Positions 38,689-46,193 of a stretch of 64,000 nucleotides of DNA are shown in pieces. The position numbers and the translations under genes were made by a program. The stretch spans positions 1 to 64,000 of the forward strand of contig DATJYL010000095.1 in NCBI GenBank assembly GCA_035499655.1. The letters are read 5' to 3'. A model generated the notes under the pieces. The model saw only the letters and a list, made by a program, of their open reading frames with translations, did not search any database and was not told the origin of the DNA. Numbering within the stretch: position 1 is the first letter of the stretch; every line of letters starts with the position of its first letter. This DNA comes from Pirellulales bacterium. Its GTDB lineage: Bacteria; Planctomycetota; Planctomycetia; Pirellulales; JADZDJ01.

Positions 38689-39185
38689 AATAATCTCGCG
38701 CAGAGACGCAGAGGACGCAAAGTTGGCAGGAGATCGGCAATGCCTGTAATGCACGAGAATGATATTACTGGAATTGTGATTGATGCAGCAATCGCAGTAC
38801 ATAAAGCTTTGGGACCAGGATTGTTGGAATCGGTCTATGAAGTTGTGCTGGCACACGAATTAAAGAAACGTGGGCTGAAATGCGAGCGGCAAGCGCCGAT
38901 TCCGGTTGTTTATGACAACATTCGGTTCGACGAAGGTTTTTGCATCGATATTTTGGTTGAGGACAAAGTGATTGTAGAGCTAAAATCGGTCGAAAAGACG
39001 ATTCCCGTGCATAAGAAGCAAGTTTTGACGTATCTTCGTTTAACGAATAAGCGAGTCGGCTTGCTCATCAACTTCGGCGAAGAATATCTCAAAGACGGCA
39101 TTACCCGACTCGTCAATCAACTGCCCGAGTAGAAAATAATCCTTGGCCTTTCTTCGCGCCCTCTACGTCTCTGCGCGAGATCATT
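38689..39185. mobile_element. Putative mobile unit: GxxExxY gene bounded by inverted repeats
   Basis: Inverted repeats at 38689-38722 and 39148-39185 (25 of 28 core bases match, CTCGCGCAGAGACGCAGAGG at the left) enclose just one gene, coding for a GxxExxY protein. The same repeat family occurs without a gene at 25150-25255 and 57611-57908. The boundary touches the stop codon of the next gene at 39181. No transposase is present, so movement would have to be in trans or by another mechanism. Confidence 0.45.
38740..39132 (+). CDS. GxxExxY-family protein
   Basis: A 130-residue protein of the GxxExxY family (named from the motif, here GLLESVY at about 27-33). The rest fits a PD-(D/E)xK nuclease-like core: CIDILVEDKVIVELKSVEK supplies D and ExK in the right order, then QVLTYLRLTNKRVGLLINFG. 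Function in this family is not established; nuclease activity is inferred from the motif. The ATG at 38740 has AGGAG 8 bases upstream, so the longer frame from 38659 is not used. It is flanked on both sides by inverted repeats. Confidence 0.9.
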   Translation: MPVMHENDITGIVIDAAIAVHKALGPGLLESVYEVVLAHELKKRGLKCERQAPIPVVYDNIRFDEGFCIDILVEDKVIVELKSVEKTIPVHKKQVLTYLRLTNKRVGLLINFGEEYLKDGITRLVNQLPE

Positions 39186-39549
39186 GTGTGGAGCGCTCGT
39201 GGGCGGCACGCACTTCGGGCAGCGGATAGTCGATGATGGGCAGGTCGAGGCCGGCGATTTCTTTGAGCCGCCGCCAGCCGCGGGTGACGAGCGATTGGCG
39301 CTGGCGGACATAGTTGGGGTCGAGCTGCCGCTTGTCGAACGCACCATCGATGACGACCGGCGCGAAATCGTCGTCGACAATAAATTGCGCCAGCGTGGGA
39401 TTGCAGCGGATGTGGCGTTCGCGCAGCGTGTGGAGCGTTTCGGGATCGACTTCGCCGATGACGTAGCGCAGGTAGAGATCGCTATCGGTGATTTCGGCCA
39501 CATCACCGCTGCAAACGTCGCACAGGTATCCTTCTTCGCATTTAGCCAT
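39181..39549 (-). CDS. Cys-containing hypothetical protein
   Basis: A 122-residue soluble protein. The N-terminus has three cysteines (CEEGYLCDVC) that could bind metal; the rest is helical (DLYLRYVIGEVDPETLHTLRERHIRCNPTLAQFI) and ends in a basic stretch (QRQSLVTRGWRRLKEIAGL). No family recognised with certainty. The ATG at 39549 is the likely start. It lies downstream of dapB on the same strand, separated by a repeat-filled gap. Its stop codon sits at the edge of the inverted repeat bounding the GxxExxY unit. Confidence 0.75.
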   Translation of the reverse strand: MAKCEEGYLCDVCSGDVAEITDSDLYLRYVIGEVDPETLHTLRERHIRCNPTLAQFIVDDDFAPVVIDGAFDKRQLDPNYVRQRQSLVTRGWRRLKEIAGLDLPIIDYPLPEVRAAHERSTQ

Positions 39550-39559
39550 GATGAGCATA

Positions 39560-39690
39560 GGCAGAAAGCAGAAGGCAAAAGGCAGAAGATGGCATTTTGC
39601 TCATTGCGAACATTGCAATTCAGATTCTATGTCAAGAGGTTGAATTGTATCATTCTGCTTTCTGCTTTCTGCTTTCTGCCTTTTGCTTTT
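39560..39690. repeat. Inverted pair of heptameric GCAGAAA/GCAGAAG repeats
   Basis: Left arm 39560-39589 (GGCAGAAAGCAGAAGGCAAA onward) and right arm 39653-39690 (TTCTGCTTTCTGCTTTCTGC onward) are inverted copies built from 7-base units. The 60 bases between them show nothing coding. The right arm ends exactly at the dapB stop codon (39690). Confidence 0.8.
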
Positions 39691-40493
39691 TACAGTCCCA
39701 GCACGTCGTTCATGCCGTACAGGCCGGCGGGTTTGCCGGCGAGAAATTTGGCGGCGGCCAGCGCGCCGTGGGCGTAGCAATCGCGGTTGGTGGCTTGAAC
39801 CGTGATTTCCAGCGTTTCGCCCAACAGGCCGAAAATGATGGTGTGCTCGCCCGGGTTGTCGCCGCTGCGGACAGCGTGGTAACCGATTTCTTCGTGCGGG
39901 CGCTGGCCCGGTCGGCCTTCGCGGCCATGTTGATGCTTGGTGAGGCCCATGGCGTCGGCGATGATTTGACCGAACTTCAGCGCGGTGCCGCTGGGGGCAT
40001 CTTCCTTATAACGGTGGTGCCGCTCGATAATTTCCACGTCGGCGCCGCTGGGGTGCTCGGCCAGCGCGCGGCCGCAAATTTCGGCCAACCGCATGGCCAA
40101 ATTCACCGTCAGGCTCATGCTAGGCGACCAGAGGAGCGGAATTTTTTGGGCCGCGGCTTCGACGGTCTTCTGCTGCTGCTCATCGAGCCCGGTGGTTGCG
40201 ACGACCAGCGCGATGTTTTTCTCCAAGCACGTTTTCAAAATCGCCATGGTGGCGGCGGGAATGGAAAAATCGATCACCACATCCACGGGCACGTTCAACG
40301 TGGCGGCCAAAGGCACATTGATTTTCCGCAGCCGCGCGATAAGGCCGGCATCTTCACCGAGTTTGGAGTGCTTGGGGGAATCGAGCGCGGCGGCAATTTG
40401 CAATTCGTCATCGACGGAGCCGAGGGCAATCAGGCGTTGGCCCATGCGGCCGGCGGCTCCGTGAACGGCGATTTTGATGGGAGTGTCGAGCAT
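39690..40493 (-). CDS. dapB: 4-hydroxy-tetrahydrodipicolinate reductase DapB
   Basis: A 267-residue NAD(P)H-dependent reductase of the diaminopimelate/lysine pathway, needed for lysine and possibly for cell-wall cross-links. The nucleotide loop is HGAAGRMGQ (11-19). The signature ERHHRYKEDAPSGTAL (157-172) carries the catalytic H159/H160 and K163 and the substrate-binding SGT. Length and motif spacing are normal. It is co-directional with thrC 86 bases upstream; both belong to the aspartate family of amino acids, so a joint transcript is plausible. Confidence 0.97.
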   Translation of the reverse strand: MLDTPIKIAVHGAAGRMGQRLIALGSVDDELQIAAALDSPKHSKLGEDAGLIARLRKINVPLAATLNVPVDVVIDFSIPAATMAILKTCLEKNIALVVATTGLDEQQQKTVEAAAQKIPLLWSPSMSLTVNLAMRLAEICGRALAEHPSGADVEIIERHHRYKEDAPSGTALKFGQIIADAMGLTKHQHGREGRPGQRPHEEIGYHAVRSGDNPGEHTIIFGLLGETLEITVQATNRDCYAHGALAAAKFLAGKPAGLYGMNDVLGL

Positions 40494-40540
40494 GAGGAAG
40501 TGCTTCGTCGAAGAAGTGGAATTATGGATTGGAGGGACGT

Positions 40541-40556
40541 GCTAAGCCGCAAGCGG
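40541..40556. repeat. Dispersed repeat unit GCTAAGCCGCAAGCGG
   Basis: A variant (one base changed) of the unit at 5003-5018, 50106-50120, 50155-50169 and 52744-52759. Located between thrC and dapB, 24 bases after the thrC stop in the direction of transcription. Confidence 0.65.
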
Positions 40557-40579
40557 GTCGCTGAGCCGTTTGGATTGGA

Positions 40580-41986
40580 TTAACTGTATAACTGGATGGC
40601 GCGGATGATTTCGTCCAAATTGTTGTTCACCGTGACGGCGCGGTTGGCGAAGGCGGCCCGTTTGACGCCGCGGCTGCCTAATACTTTGTTGAACATTTCC
40701 TGATCGGTGGTGTGGTACGCCACGGTGGCGGTGGGGTCTTTCAATTGATGGCCAGTGAGAATACAGACGATTCGCTGGTCTTTGCCAATCACCCCTTCGG
40801 CGATCAATTTTTTTGCTCCGGCTACGCTGGCGGCGCTGGCGGGTTCGCAGCCCAAGCCGCCGGCGCCCACTTGGGCTTTGGCGTCTAACATCTCCTGCTC
40901 GGTGACTTCGCGGACCACGCCGTCGCACACTTCGAGCGCCCGCAAACACTTCGTGAGGCTGACGGGCCGGTTGATTTCGATGGCGCTGGCGATGGTGTCG
41001 GCGCGGCGGCCGGCGGCGGCCAGCTCGGCATAATAAGTATTGATAATATTTTCGTCGGGCTGGCCGCCGTTCCAGCGCAGACCGCGGCGCTGGTATAATT
41101 CGAACAGTGTGTTGGCACCGGCGGCGTTGATGACGGCCAAACGGGGCACGCGGTCGATGAGGCCGATCTCTTTCATCTCGGCGAAGGCTTTGCCAAACGC
41201 GCTGGAGTTGCCGAGGTTACCGCCGGGGACGACGATCCAATCGGGCGGTTCCCAGCGGAGGGCTTCCAGCACTCGGAGCATGATGGTTTTTTGCCCTTCC
41301 AGCCGAAATGGGTTGACGCTATTCATTAAGTAAATGCCCAGCTTGGCCGAAACTTCTTTCACACGCTGCATGGCGTCGTCGAAATCGCCGGCAATTTGCA
41401 CGGTGAGCGCGCCGTAATCAAGCGCCTGCGAAAGTTTCCCATATGAAATTTTGCCAGAACCGATGAAAATAATGCCTTTCATCAGCCGCGTGACAGCGCA
41501 ATAGAGCGCCATCGACGCACTCGTGTTGCCGGTCGAGGCACAGGCGGCTCGCTTGGCGTTGACCAGCCGGGCATGAGTGAAGGCGGCCGCCATGCCGTTG
41601 TCTTTGAAGCTGCCCGAGGGGTTCATTCCCTCGTATTGCAAATGGAGTTGGCCACGATCCAGGCCCACGTATTTTCCGACGGCCGGAGCCAGTTGTAGCA
41701 GCGTTTGGCCTTCGCCAATGGTGACGGCCATTTCCGGCGGAGCGAAGGGGAGCAACTCGCGGAATCGCCACACGCCGCTGAAGCAGAGCGGTTCGTGCCG
41801 GCGGCTCCATTTGTTTTCGAACCATTTCAGCGAGGTCGGCGGGCGGAGGCGGTTCCAATCGTAGGCCACGTCGACCAAGTGGCCGCAATCGCAGGCCACG
41901 CGCACTTCTTCGATACCGTAAGTTTGCCCGCAACTGGGGGAAACGCAGCGTTGGAAGGCGACATCGGTTTTGGTGGCGACGCTAAT
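40580..41986 (-). CDS. thrC: Threonine synthase ThrC, probable ATT start
   Basis: Pyridoxal-phosphate enzyme converting O-phosphohomoserine to threonine, 468 residues as drawn. PLP fold motifs are clear: [15 protein letters not shown] (Lys is the PLP lysine), [31 protein letters not shown]. The first standard start codon, GTG at 41905, would cut off half of a zinc-finger N-terminus that this enzyme type normally has: [15 protein letters not shown] is encoded just upstream, in frame, and joins to [15 protein letters not shown]. The frame is open up to a TGA near 42015 but contains no ATG, GTG or TTG; an ATT at 41986, with CAGGGTG 6 bases upstream, is the best candidate. A sequencing error is the alternative. 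Confidence 0.92.
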   Translation of the reverse strand: MSVATKTDVAFQRCVSPSCGQTYGIEEVRVACDCGHLVDVAYDWNRLRPPTSLKWFENKWSRRHEPLCFSGVWRFRELLPFAPPEMAVTIGEGQTLLQLAPAVGKYVGLDRGQLHLQYEGMNPSGSFKDNGMAAAFTHARLVNAKRAACASTGNTSASMALYCAVTRLMKGIIFIGSGKISYGKLSQALDYGALTVQIAGDFDDAMQRVKEVSAKLGIYLMNSVNPFRLEGQKTIMLRVLEALRWEPPDWIVVPGGNLGNSSAFGKAFAEMKEIGLIDRVPRLAVINAAGANTLFELYQRRGLRWNGGQPDENIINTYYAELAAAGRRADTIASAIEINRPVSLTKCLRALEVCDGVVREVTEQEMLDAKAQVGAGGLGCEPASAASVAGAKKLIAEGVIGKDQRIVCILTGHQLKDPTATVAYHTTDQEMFNKVLGSRGVKRAAFANRAVTVNNNLDEIIRAIQLYS

Positions 41987-42108
41987 GGGAACACCCTGGC
42001 AGCTAGCATGGACGGATCAAGCCATTGTATGCCGAATCATTCAGTCTAGATTAGGCTCTTACATTCTGGAAGCACAGTCGTAAACAGTGGCCCATTTAGC
42101 TGTTCATC

Positions 42109-42188
42109 GGTAGTGGGTCAGTTTGAAATTCCGACAGCCGCTTTTCCCGACTGACACAGTCGGGCTATGTTCAAATTGACCCACCACC
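42109..42188. repeat. 80-bp palindromic element, copy 1
   Basis: Terminal inverted repeats of 19 bases (GGTAGTGGGTCAGTTTGAA and, inverted, GGTGGTGGGTCAATTTGAA) enclose a core with the perfect inner hairpin CCCGACTG-ACA-CAGTCGGG. An equally long copy lies at 57727-57806 with nearly identical core. This copy lies between thrC and the DksA-like gene. The surrounding 309-base gap (41987-42295) shows nothing else I can name. Confidence 0.9.
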
Positions 42189-42295
42189 TGTTCATCCGGC
42201 CCTTTGACACTTCACTGGGGCTGAGTTTATAATCGTGGTTTCGCCACAATCCAAAGGCTTCCAACCAGGGATTTTCACCGCGGGAGTACTTAATA

Positions 42296-42670
42296 ATGAA
42301 GAAGGCTGAAGCGAAGGAATATAAAGGTTTGTTGGTCGCTTTACGGGCTCGTTTGCGGGGGGATGTCAACCAGTTGGCCGATGCCGCATTGAAAAAGAAT
42401 CAATCGGAAGCCAACGGCAGCATTTCCAGCATGCCGATCCACATGGCGGACCTGGGGAGCGACAATTTCGAGCAGGAATTCAGCCTGAGCCTGATGGAAA
42501 ACGACGAAGTGACGTTGGGCGCCATCGAAGCCGCGTTGGAACGAATCGAATCGGGCACGTACGGAGATTGCGAAGAATGCGGCACCAAAATCCCCAAGAC
42601 CCGGCTGGAAGCCATTCCCTACACGGCGTTGTGCGTGAAGTGCGCCTCGAAAATGGAAACGCGGGGCTAA
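42296..42670 (+). CDS. DksA/TraR-type C4 zinc-finger protein
   Basis: A 124-residue protein of the TraR/DksA family, which bind the RNA polymerase secondary channel and tune transcription. The N-terminal coiled coil (KGLLVALRARLRGDVNQLADAALKK) is followed by the C4 zinc finger C-EE-C (YGDCEECGTKIPKTRLEAIPYTALCVKC). The acidic tip of DksA is not clearly conserved, so it may be a general DksA-like factor. The ATG at 42296 has GGGAG about 10 bases upstream. The lspA gene follows after 47 bases; the two are likely co-transcribed, a linkage seen in other bacteria. Confidence 0.93.
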   Translation: MKKAEAKEYKGLLVALRARLRGDVNQLADAALKKNQSEANGSISSMPIHMADLGSDNFEQEFSLSLMENDEVTLGAIEAALERIESGTYGDCEECGTKIPKTRLEAIPYTALCVKCASKMETRG

Positions 42671-42717
42671 GCCCATAGGGCAGGTTTCCTCCGGTCCTTT
42701 GTTGAGTAGGTCACAGG

Positions 42718-43317
42718 ATGGCCACGACTCCAGTCCCGGCATCGCGAATTGCGTTGTTTCTAGGGCTAATTATTGTCGGTTGTGCCGCCGACTTGGCAAC
42801 CAAACATTGGATTTTCGCCAAACTGGGCATGCCGTATGAAAGCCCGCCAATTGTGCTGGCGCCCGGGGTGTTCAGCCTGACCACGAGTTTGAACGAGGGG
42901 GCCTTGTTTGGTTTGGGGCAGGGCATGACGTGGGTGTTTGCGGGGCTGTCGGTGCTGGCGGCGATGGGCATTTTTTATTGGCTGTTTTTTGCCGGCGCCG
43001 GGCACGATTGGTGGCTAACGGTGGCGCTGGGCGTTTTGATGGCGGGCATTTTCGGCAATTTGTACGATCGGTTGGGATTGCCCGGCTTGGTGTGGGAACC
43101 GCCCAATCCACGGGCCGGACAGGTGGTGCATGCGGTGCGCGATTGGCTGCATTTGGAAATCCGGAAAATTCATTTCGATTGGCCGGTGTTCAACCTGGCG
43201 GACAGCCTGCTGGTTTTGGGGGCATGCATGCTGTTCTGGCATGTGGCGTGGCGCGAGCGCAATCGTCGTGCCGCGGACAACGCGCCGGTCGATTCGGCAC
43301 GGCCGAGCATTGGTTAA
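42718..43317 (+). CDS. lspA: Lipoprotein signal peptidase LspA (signal peptidase II)
   Basis: A 199-residue inner-membrane aspartyl protease that cuts lipoprotein signal peptides after diacylglyceryl transfer. Four membrane helices; the catalytic pair is D117 in GNLYDR and D162 in FNLADS, both intact. A slightly long loop (about 123-152) separates the two motifs. It serves the many lipoproteins in this window, such as those at 3449, 29810 and 58590. Downstream of the DksA-like gene on the same strand. Confidence 0.96.
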   Translation: MATTPVPASRIALFLGLIIVGCAADLATKHWIFAKLGMPYESPPIVLAPGVFSLTTSLNEGALFGLGQGMTWVFAGLSVLAAMGIFYWLFFAGAGHDWWLTVALGVLMAGIFGNLYDRLGLPGLVWEPPNPRAGQVVHAVRDWLHLEIRKIHFDWPVFNLADSLLVLGACMLFWHVAWRERNRRAADNAPVDSARPSIG

Positions 43318-43871
43318 TCGTGGGGGATGCTGCCGCGTTCTCCCCCCTCTCTTTAAGGACTTCCTTAAAATTCCCCCAAGAAACATTTGACACAGATGGC
43401 CAACCGCTCTAAAATCCCACGTTGTCCAGGGGGAATGTGGCTGAGTGGAGTTTCAAGTGGGATTGGAATCCTCTTGGCCAACTCATGAGATCATTCATCG
43501 ATTTTCGTAAAGACTCTTTGGCCCATGTGCTGAAAGGAGGTGCCTGCATGAGCGTCGCTCCTTCAAGCGCCGCCCCGAGAGCCGCCGCCGTTGCGAAGGT
43601 TGGGGAATAAGCTCGGCTGCTGTTCTCGTTCCTATCCGTGCCTCGTTGTTTTCGCTTGTTGTCAAACCACGGCAAGATTGTGGGCCATGATTGCTTGTCA
43701 GCATGACGCAATCGCAAGGACGACCAGCGGGAGCCCGACGAATTTGGGTAAAATGCTCCCCGCCGTACTTCGATTTGTCTGATGAGCAACAAATGCCGTT
43801 GTGAGTAGGGATCTCGCAAGCGATCTACGCACATAGTGCTGGCTCCCGATCGTAGACGCAAAGGCACTCCG
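43318..43871. other. Long intergenic region between lspA and the Rrf2-type regulator
   Basis: About 550 bases. Near 43350 is a small palindrome TTTAAGGACTTCCTTAAA, too AT-rich to act as a classic terminator. At 43538-43550 is a strong ribosome site and a short frame, listed separately. The antisense frame 43409-43942 has no domain. No other feature seen. Confidence 0.5.
43548..43610 (+). CDS. Possible 20-residue small protein with optimal ribosome site
   Basis: The sequence AAAGGAGGTGCCTGCATG gives a near-perfect anti-16S match with ideal spacing to an ATG at 43548. The frame encodes 20 residues, mostly Ala/Ser/Val (MSVAPSSAAPRAAAVAKVGE) and ends at TAA 43608. The frame is open upstream to an ATG at 43422 (62 residues). 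It could be a small protein or leader peptide. No homolog is known to me, so the only evidence is the translation signal. Confidence 0.4.
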   Translation: MSVAPSSAAPRAAAVAKVGE

Positions 43872-44309
43872 ATGAAACTTTCGCGCACCGTCGGGTACGC
43901 GCTGCAGGCCACCTTGCAATTGGCCGAAGCCGAACCCGGCACGCCGGTTCCCTGCAGTCAACTGGCCGCACAGGGCAAGATGCCAGAGCGGTTTTTGCTG
44001 CAGATTCTTCGCAATTTAGTCACGCATGGAATTTTGCACTCCACCCGCGGCGTGGACGGCGGGTATACCCTGGAGCGCAAGCCCGAGGATATTTCGCTCT
44101 TGGACCTGATCGAAGCGATCGACGGTCCGGTGCTAGCGCACGCACCGTTGGCCGAGGGGCTCCCGCCGGAATCGGTGGAGCAGCTTTCCTCGGCGCTGCA
44201 ACAGGTGACCGCGTTGGCCCGCAAGCAATTAGGCGGCATCAAAATTTCCTCGCTGGTGCCGCCGCAGCGGAAAGGAATTAATGGCAGCAAGGAGGAATGG
44301 CCGGGATGA
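43872..44309 (+). CDS. Rrf2-family transcription regulator
   Basis: A 145-residue winged-helix repressor of the Rrf2 family: MKLSRTVGYALQATLQLAEA, then the recognition helix region MPERFLLQILRNLVTHGIL and the wing STRGVDGGYTLERKPEDISLLDLIEAIDGP. The three cysteines that hold an iron-sulfur cluster in IscR/NsrR are absent, so it must sense something else or be cluster-free. The ATG at 43872 is used rather than the frame opening at 43836. The phosphatase gene follows about 130 bases downstream. Confidence 0.93.
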   Translation: MKLSRTVGYALQATLQLAEAEPGTPVPCSQLAAQGKMPERFLLQILRNLVTHGILHSTRGVDGGYTLERKPEDISLLDLIEAIDGPVLAHAPLAEGLPPESVEQLSSALQQVTALARKQLGGIKISSLVPPQRKGINGSKEEWPG

Positions 44310-44439
44310 GGTTCTGAGAGTCGAGGGAACGTTTCGCCGCGACGAGCAAACGGGCATGTCGCAGCGCAGTGCGGTAGCAGGATGCACCGGAGCGGTATCC
44401 GGCTTTCCTGTACGCTCGGCGGCGGTTAATCTGGACGGA

Positions 44440-45294
44440 ATGAGCGACGCGCTTTCCGACCGTTTGAAATTGGCTGTCGATGCCGCCCGTGAGGCCGGCG
44501 CGCTGACGCTGCGCTATTTTCGCCGCGGCGATTTACAGGTTGATTTGAAGCACGACGCCTCGCCGGTGACCGTGGCCGATCGGGAATCGGAGCAATTGCT
44601 TCGCCGGCGCATTGCCGCCGCCTTTCCCGAGGACGGCATTTTGGGGGAAGAATTCGGCGAGCAGTCGGGCACAAGCGGTTACCGCTGGATTTTGGACCCC
44701 ATCGACGGGACCAAATCGTTCATCCACGGCGTGCCGCTGTATGCAGTGTTGATCGGCGTCGAACAATCGTTTAATGATTCATCGAGCCGCGGTGCTGAGT
44801 TTAGCCGCGACGCGCAGTCTGCGGAGCGGAGCGCGAACTCCACCAGCGAAATCGGGGTCATCTACTTGCCCGCCACGGACGAAATGGTGTATGCCGCCGC
44901 AGGGCAGGGGGCCTGGTATGTGCGCGGCAAGGCAGCGCCGGCGCCGGCCAAAGTTTCCCAGAAAAAAACCTTAACAGAGGGTTTGTTCCTCACCAGCGGG
45001 TTAACGGGGTTTCATAAGCGCGGCGGCTGGCCGGCCTTCGAGCGGTTGACGAAGGCCGCCAAACTCACCCGCACCTGGGGCGATGCCTTCGGTTACATGC
45101 TGGTCGCAACCGGACGAGCCGAAGCGATGGTCGACCCGGTGATGAACGTCTGGGACGCCGCCGCCCTGTTGCCGATTTTGCAAGAAGCCGGCGGCACGTT
45201 CACCGATTGGCAAGGCCGCCCCACCATTCACAGCGGCGAAGGCATCGCCACAAACGGGTTGGTTCTCGACGAAGTGCTGCGGCTGGTGAAATGA
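44440..45294 (+). CDS. Inositol-monophosphatase-family phosphatase (histidinol-phosphatase-like)
   Basis: A 284-residue magnesium- and lithium-sensitive-type phosphatase. Metal-binding motifs are complete: GILGEEFGE, WILDPIDGTKSF and WDAAALLPIL. The close fit to histidinol-phosphatase-like members of the family is by overall motif style, so inositol-1-phosphate or histidinol-phosphate are both possible substrates. An odd stretch of about 25 residues (NDSSSRGAEFSRDAQSAERS and on) interrupts the usual link between VLIGVE and IGVIYLPATDEMVY; its DNA looks like an inserted repeat. The ATG at 44440 is preferred over the frame opening at 44281, which overlaps the Rrf2 gene. Confidence 0.9.
   Translation: MSDALSDRLKLAVDAAREAGALTLRYFRRGDLQVDLKHDASPVTVADRESEQLLRRRIAAAFPEDGILGEEFGEQSGTSGYRWILDPIDGTKSFIHGVPLYAVLIGVEQSFNDSSSRGAEFSRDAQSAERSANSTSEIGVIYLPATDEMVYAAAGQGAWYVRGKAAPAPAKVSQKKTLTEGLFLTSGLTGFHKRGGWPAFERLTKAAKLTRTWGDAFGYMLVATGRAEAMVDPVMNVWDAAALLPILQEAGGTFTDWQGRPTIHSGEGIATNGLVLDEVLRLVK
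44776..44840. repeat. Repeat-like insertion inside the phosphatase gene
   Basis: About 65 bases containing TTTAGCCGCGACGCGCAGTC and GCGGAGCGGAGCGCG, purine-periodic and GC-rich. TTTAGCCGCGA is the reverse complement of TCGCGGCTAAA found at 50181-50191 at the end of the 49-bp repeat array. It keeps the reading frame and adds about 21-25 residues to the protein. Confidence 0.5.
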
Positions 45295-45401
45295 GAGGCA
45301 ATTTACGCTTTCAGTTCGCCCTTGTTCGCCGTGGCTGAACCGATATACTGGTTAGTTCGTCATTTATCGACACAACAGACTTAGAACGCTCGAGGTTGCA
45401 G

Positions 45402-45698
45402 ATGGCTCGTCACTGTGCAGTTTGCGGCAAATCGGCCACGATGGGAAACCGCGTCACCACCCGCGGTAAGGCCAAGTATTTGGGCGGCGTGGGGACCAAA
45501 GTCACGGGCATTGCCCGGCGGCAGTTCAAGCCGAACTTGCAGCGGCTGCGCGTGACCGTGGGCAAATCGAACACCAGCATGCTGGTCTGCACCCGCTGCA
45601 TTCGCCGCGGCTCGGTGACCAAGCTGGTCCGCCGCGCTCCGTTCAAACTGACCATGCAAGGAGGCAAGGGAGCGAAAGCGGCGGCGGCGGCGAGTTGA
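45402..45698 (+). CDS. rpmB: 50S ribosomal protein bL28
   Basis: A 98-residue bL28 of the large ribosomal subunit. The N-terminal MARHCAVCGKSATMGNRV and the later MLVCTRCIRRGSV give two CxxC pairs, i.e. the zinc-binding (C+) form. It is longer than the usual 60-80 residues by a Lys/Ala-rich tail. I use the ATG at 45402 (two codons inside the frame opening) because the family starts MA. It stands upstream of the gatCAB genes. Confidence 0.97.
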   Translation: MARHCAVCGKSATMGNRVTTRGKAKYLGGVGTKVTGIARRQFKPNLQRLRVTVGKSNTSMLVCTRCIRRGSVTKLVRRAPFKLTMQGGKGAKAAAAAS

Positions 45699-45799
45699 GG
45701 GTTGTCGATTAGCGCTGCCAGCGCGACCAACGGTCGCGGCTTTATGGAATTTATTTCAAGTGCAAGCCCATGGGTTGCACGTTTACACGCAACACAAAC

Positions 45800-46102
45800 A
45801 TGGCACTCATCCGGCAAGATGTGGAAAAGGTTTCGCTCTTGGGCCGGCTGCTGCTGAACCCGGAAGAGTTGGACCGCCTGACCACGCAATTGGGCGGCAT
45901 TGTGGCGTACATCGAACAGTTGGCCGAACTGGACGAGGAGATCAAAGCCAAACAGGTGCAGCCCATGGCCCATGCCGTGGAAATGACCAACGTGTTTCGG
46001 GCCGACGAAGTGCAGCCATCGCTCGATCGAGCCCAGGCTTTGGCCAATGCTCCGCAGCATGACGAACAGTTCTATTTGGTCCCCGCCGTGCTAGGCGAAT
46101 AG
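45800..46102 (+). CDS. gatC: Glutamyl/aspartyl-tRNA amidotransferase subunit C
   Basis: A 100-residue GatC, which stabilises the GatA-GatB complex that turns Glu-tRNA(Gln) and Asp-tRNA(Asn) into the correct Gln and Asn forms. Typical features: MALIRQDVEKVSLLGRLLL, LGGIVAYIEQLAELD, and VFRADEVQPSLDRAQALANAP, ending in YLVPAVLGE. The ATG at 45800 is chosen by family fit over the frame opening at 45770. gatA follows after 91 bases that contain a repeat. Confidence 0.96.
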   Translation: MALIRQDVEKVSLLGRLLLNPEELDRLTTQLGGIVAYIEQLAELDEEIKAKQVQPMAHAVEMTNVFRADEVQPSLDRAQALANAPQHDEQFYLVPAVLGE

Positions 46103-46106
46103 GGAC

Positions 46107-46183
46107 GCAGGATGTAGGATTTTGGGCGCGAGCGCTTAATTTTGTCGCTGGTCAAATTCTACATCCTACTTCCTAAATCCTAC
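46107..46183. repeat. Inverted GTAGGAT heptameric repeats between gatC and gatA
   Basis: Left arm 46107-46122 (GCAGGATGTAGGATTT), right arm 46154-46183 (AAATTCTACATCCTACTTCC and on), inverted copies of 7-base units. The left arm begins 4 bases after the gatC stop; the right arm ends 10 bases before the gatA start, so this element fills most of the gap within a presumably single operon. Confidence 0.75.
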
Positions 46184-46193
46184 TTTCTTCTCC

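Noticed and set aside
43346-43370. Palindrome TTTAAGGACTTCCTTAAA after lspA as a terminator
   Set aside because: The stem is AT-rich and no T-run follows; it is too weak to call.
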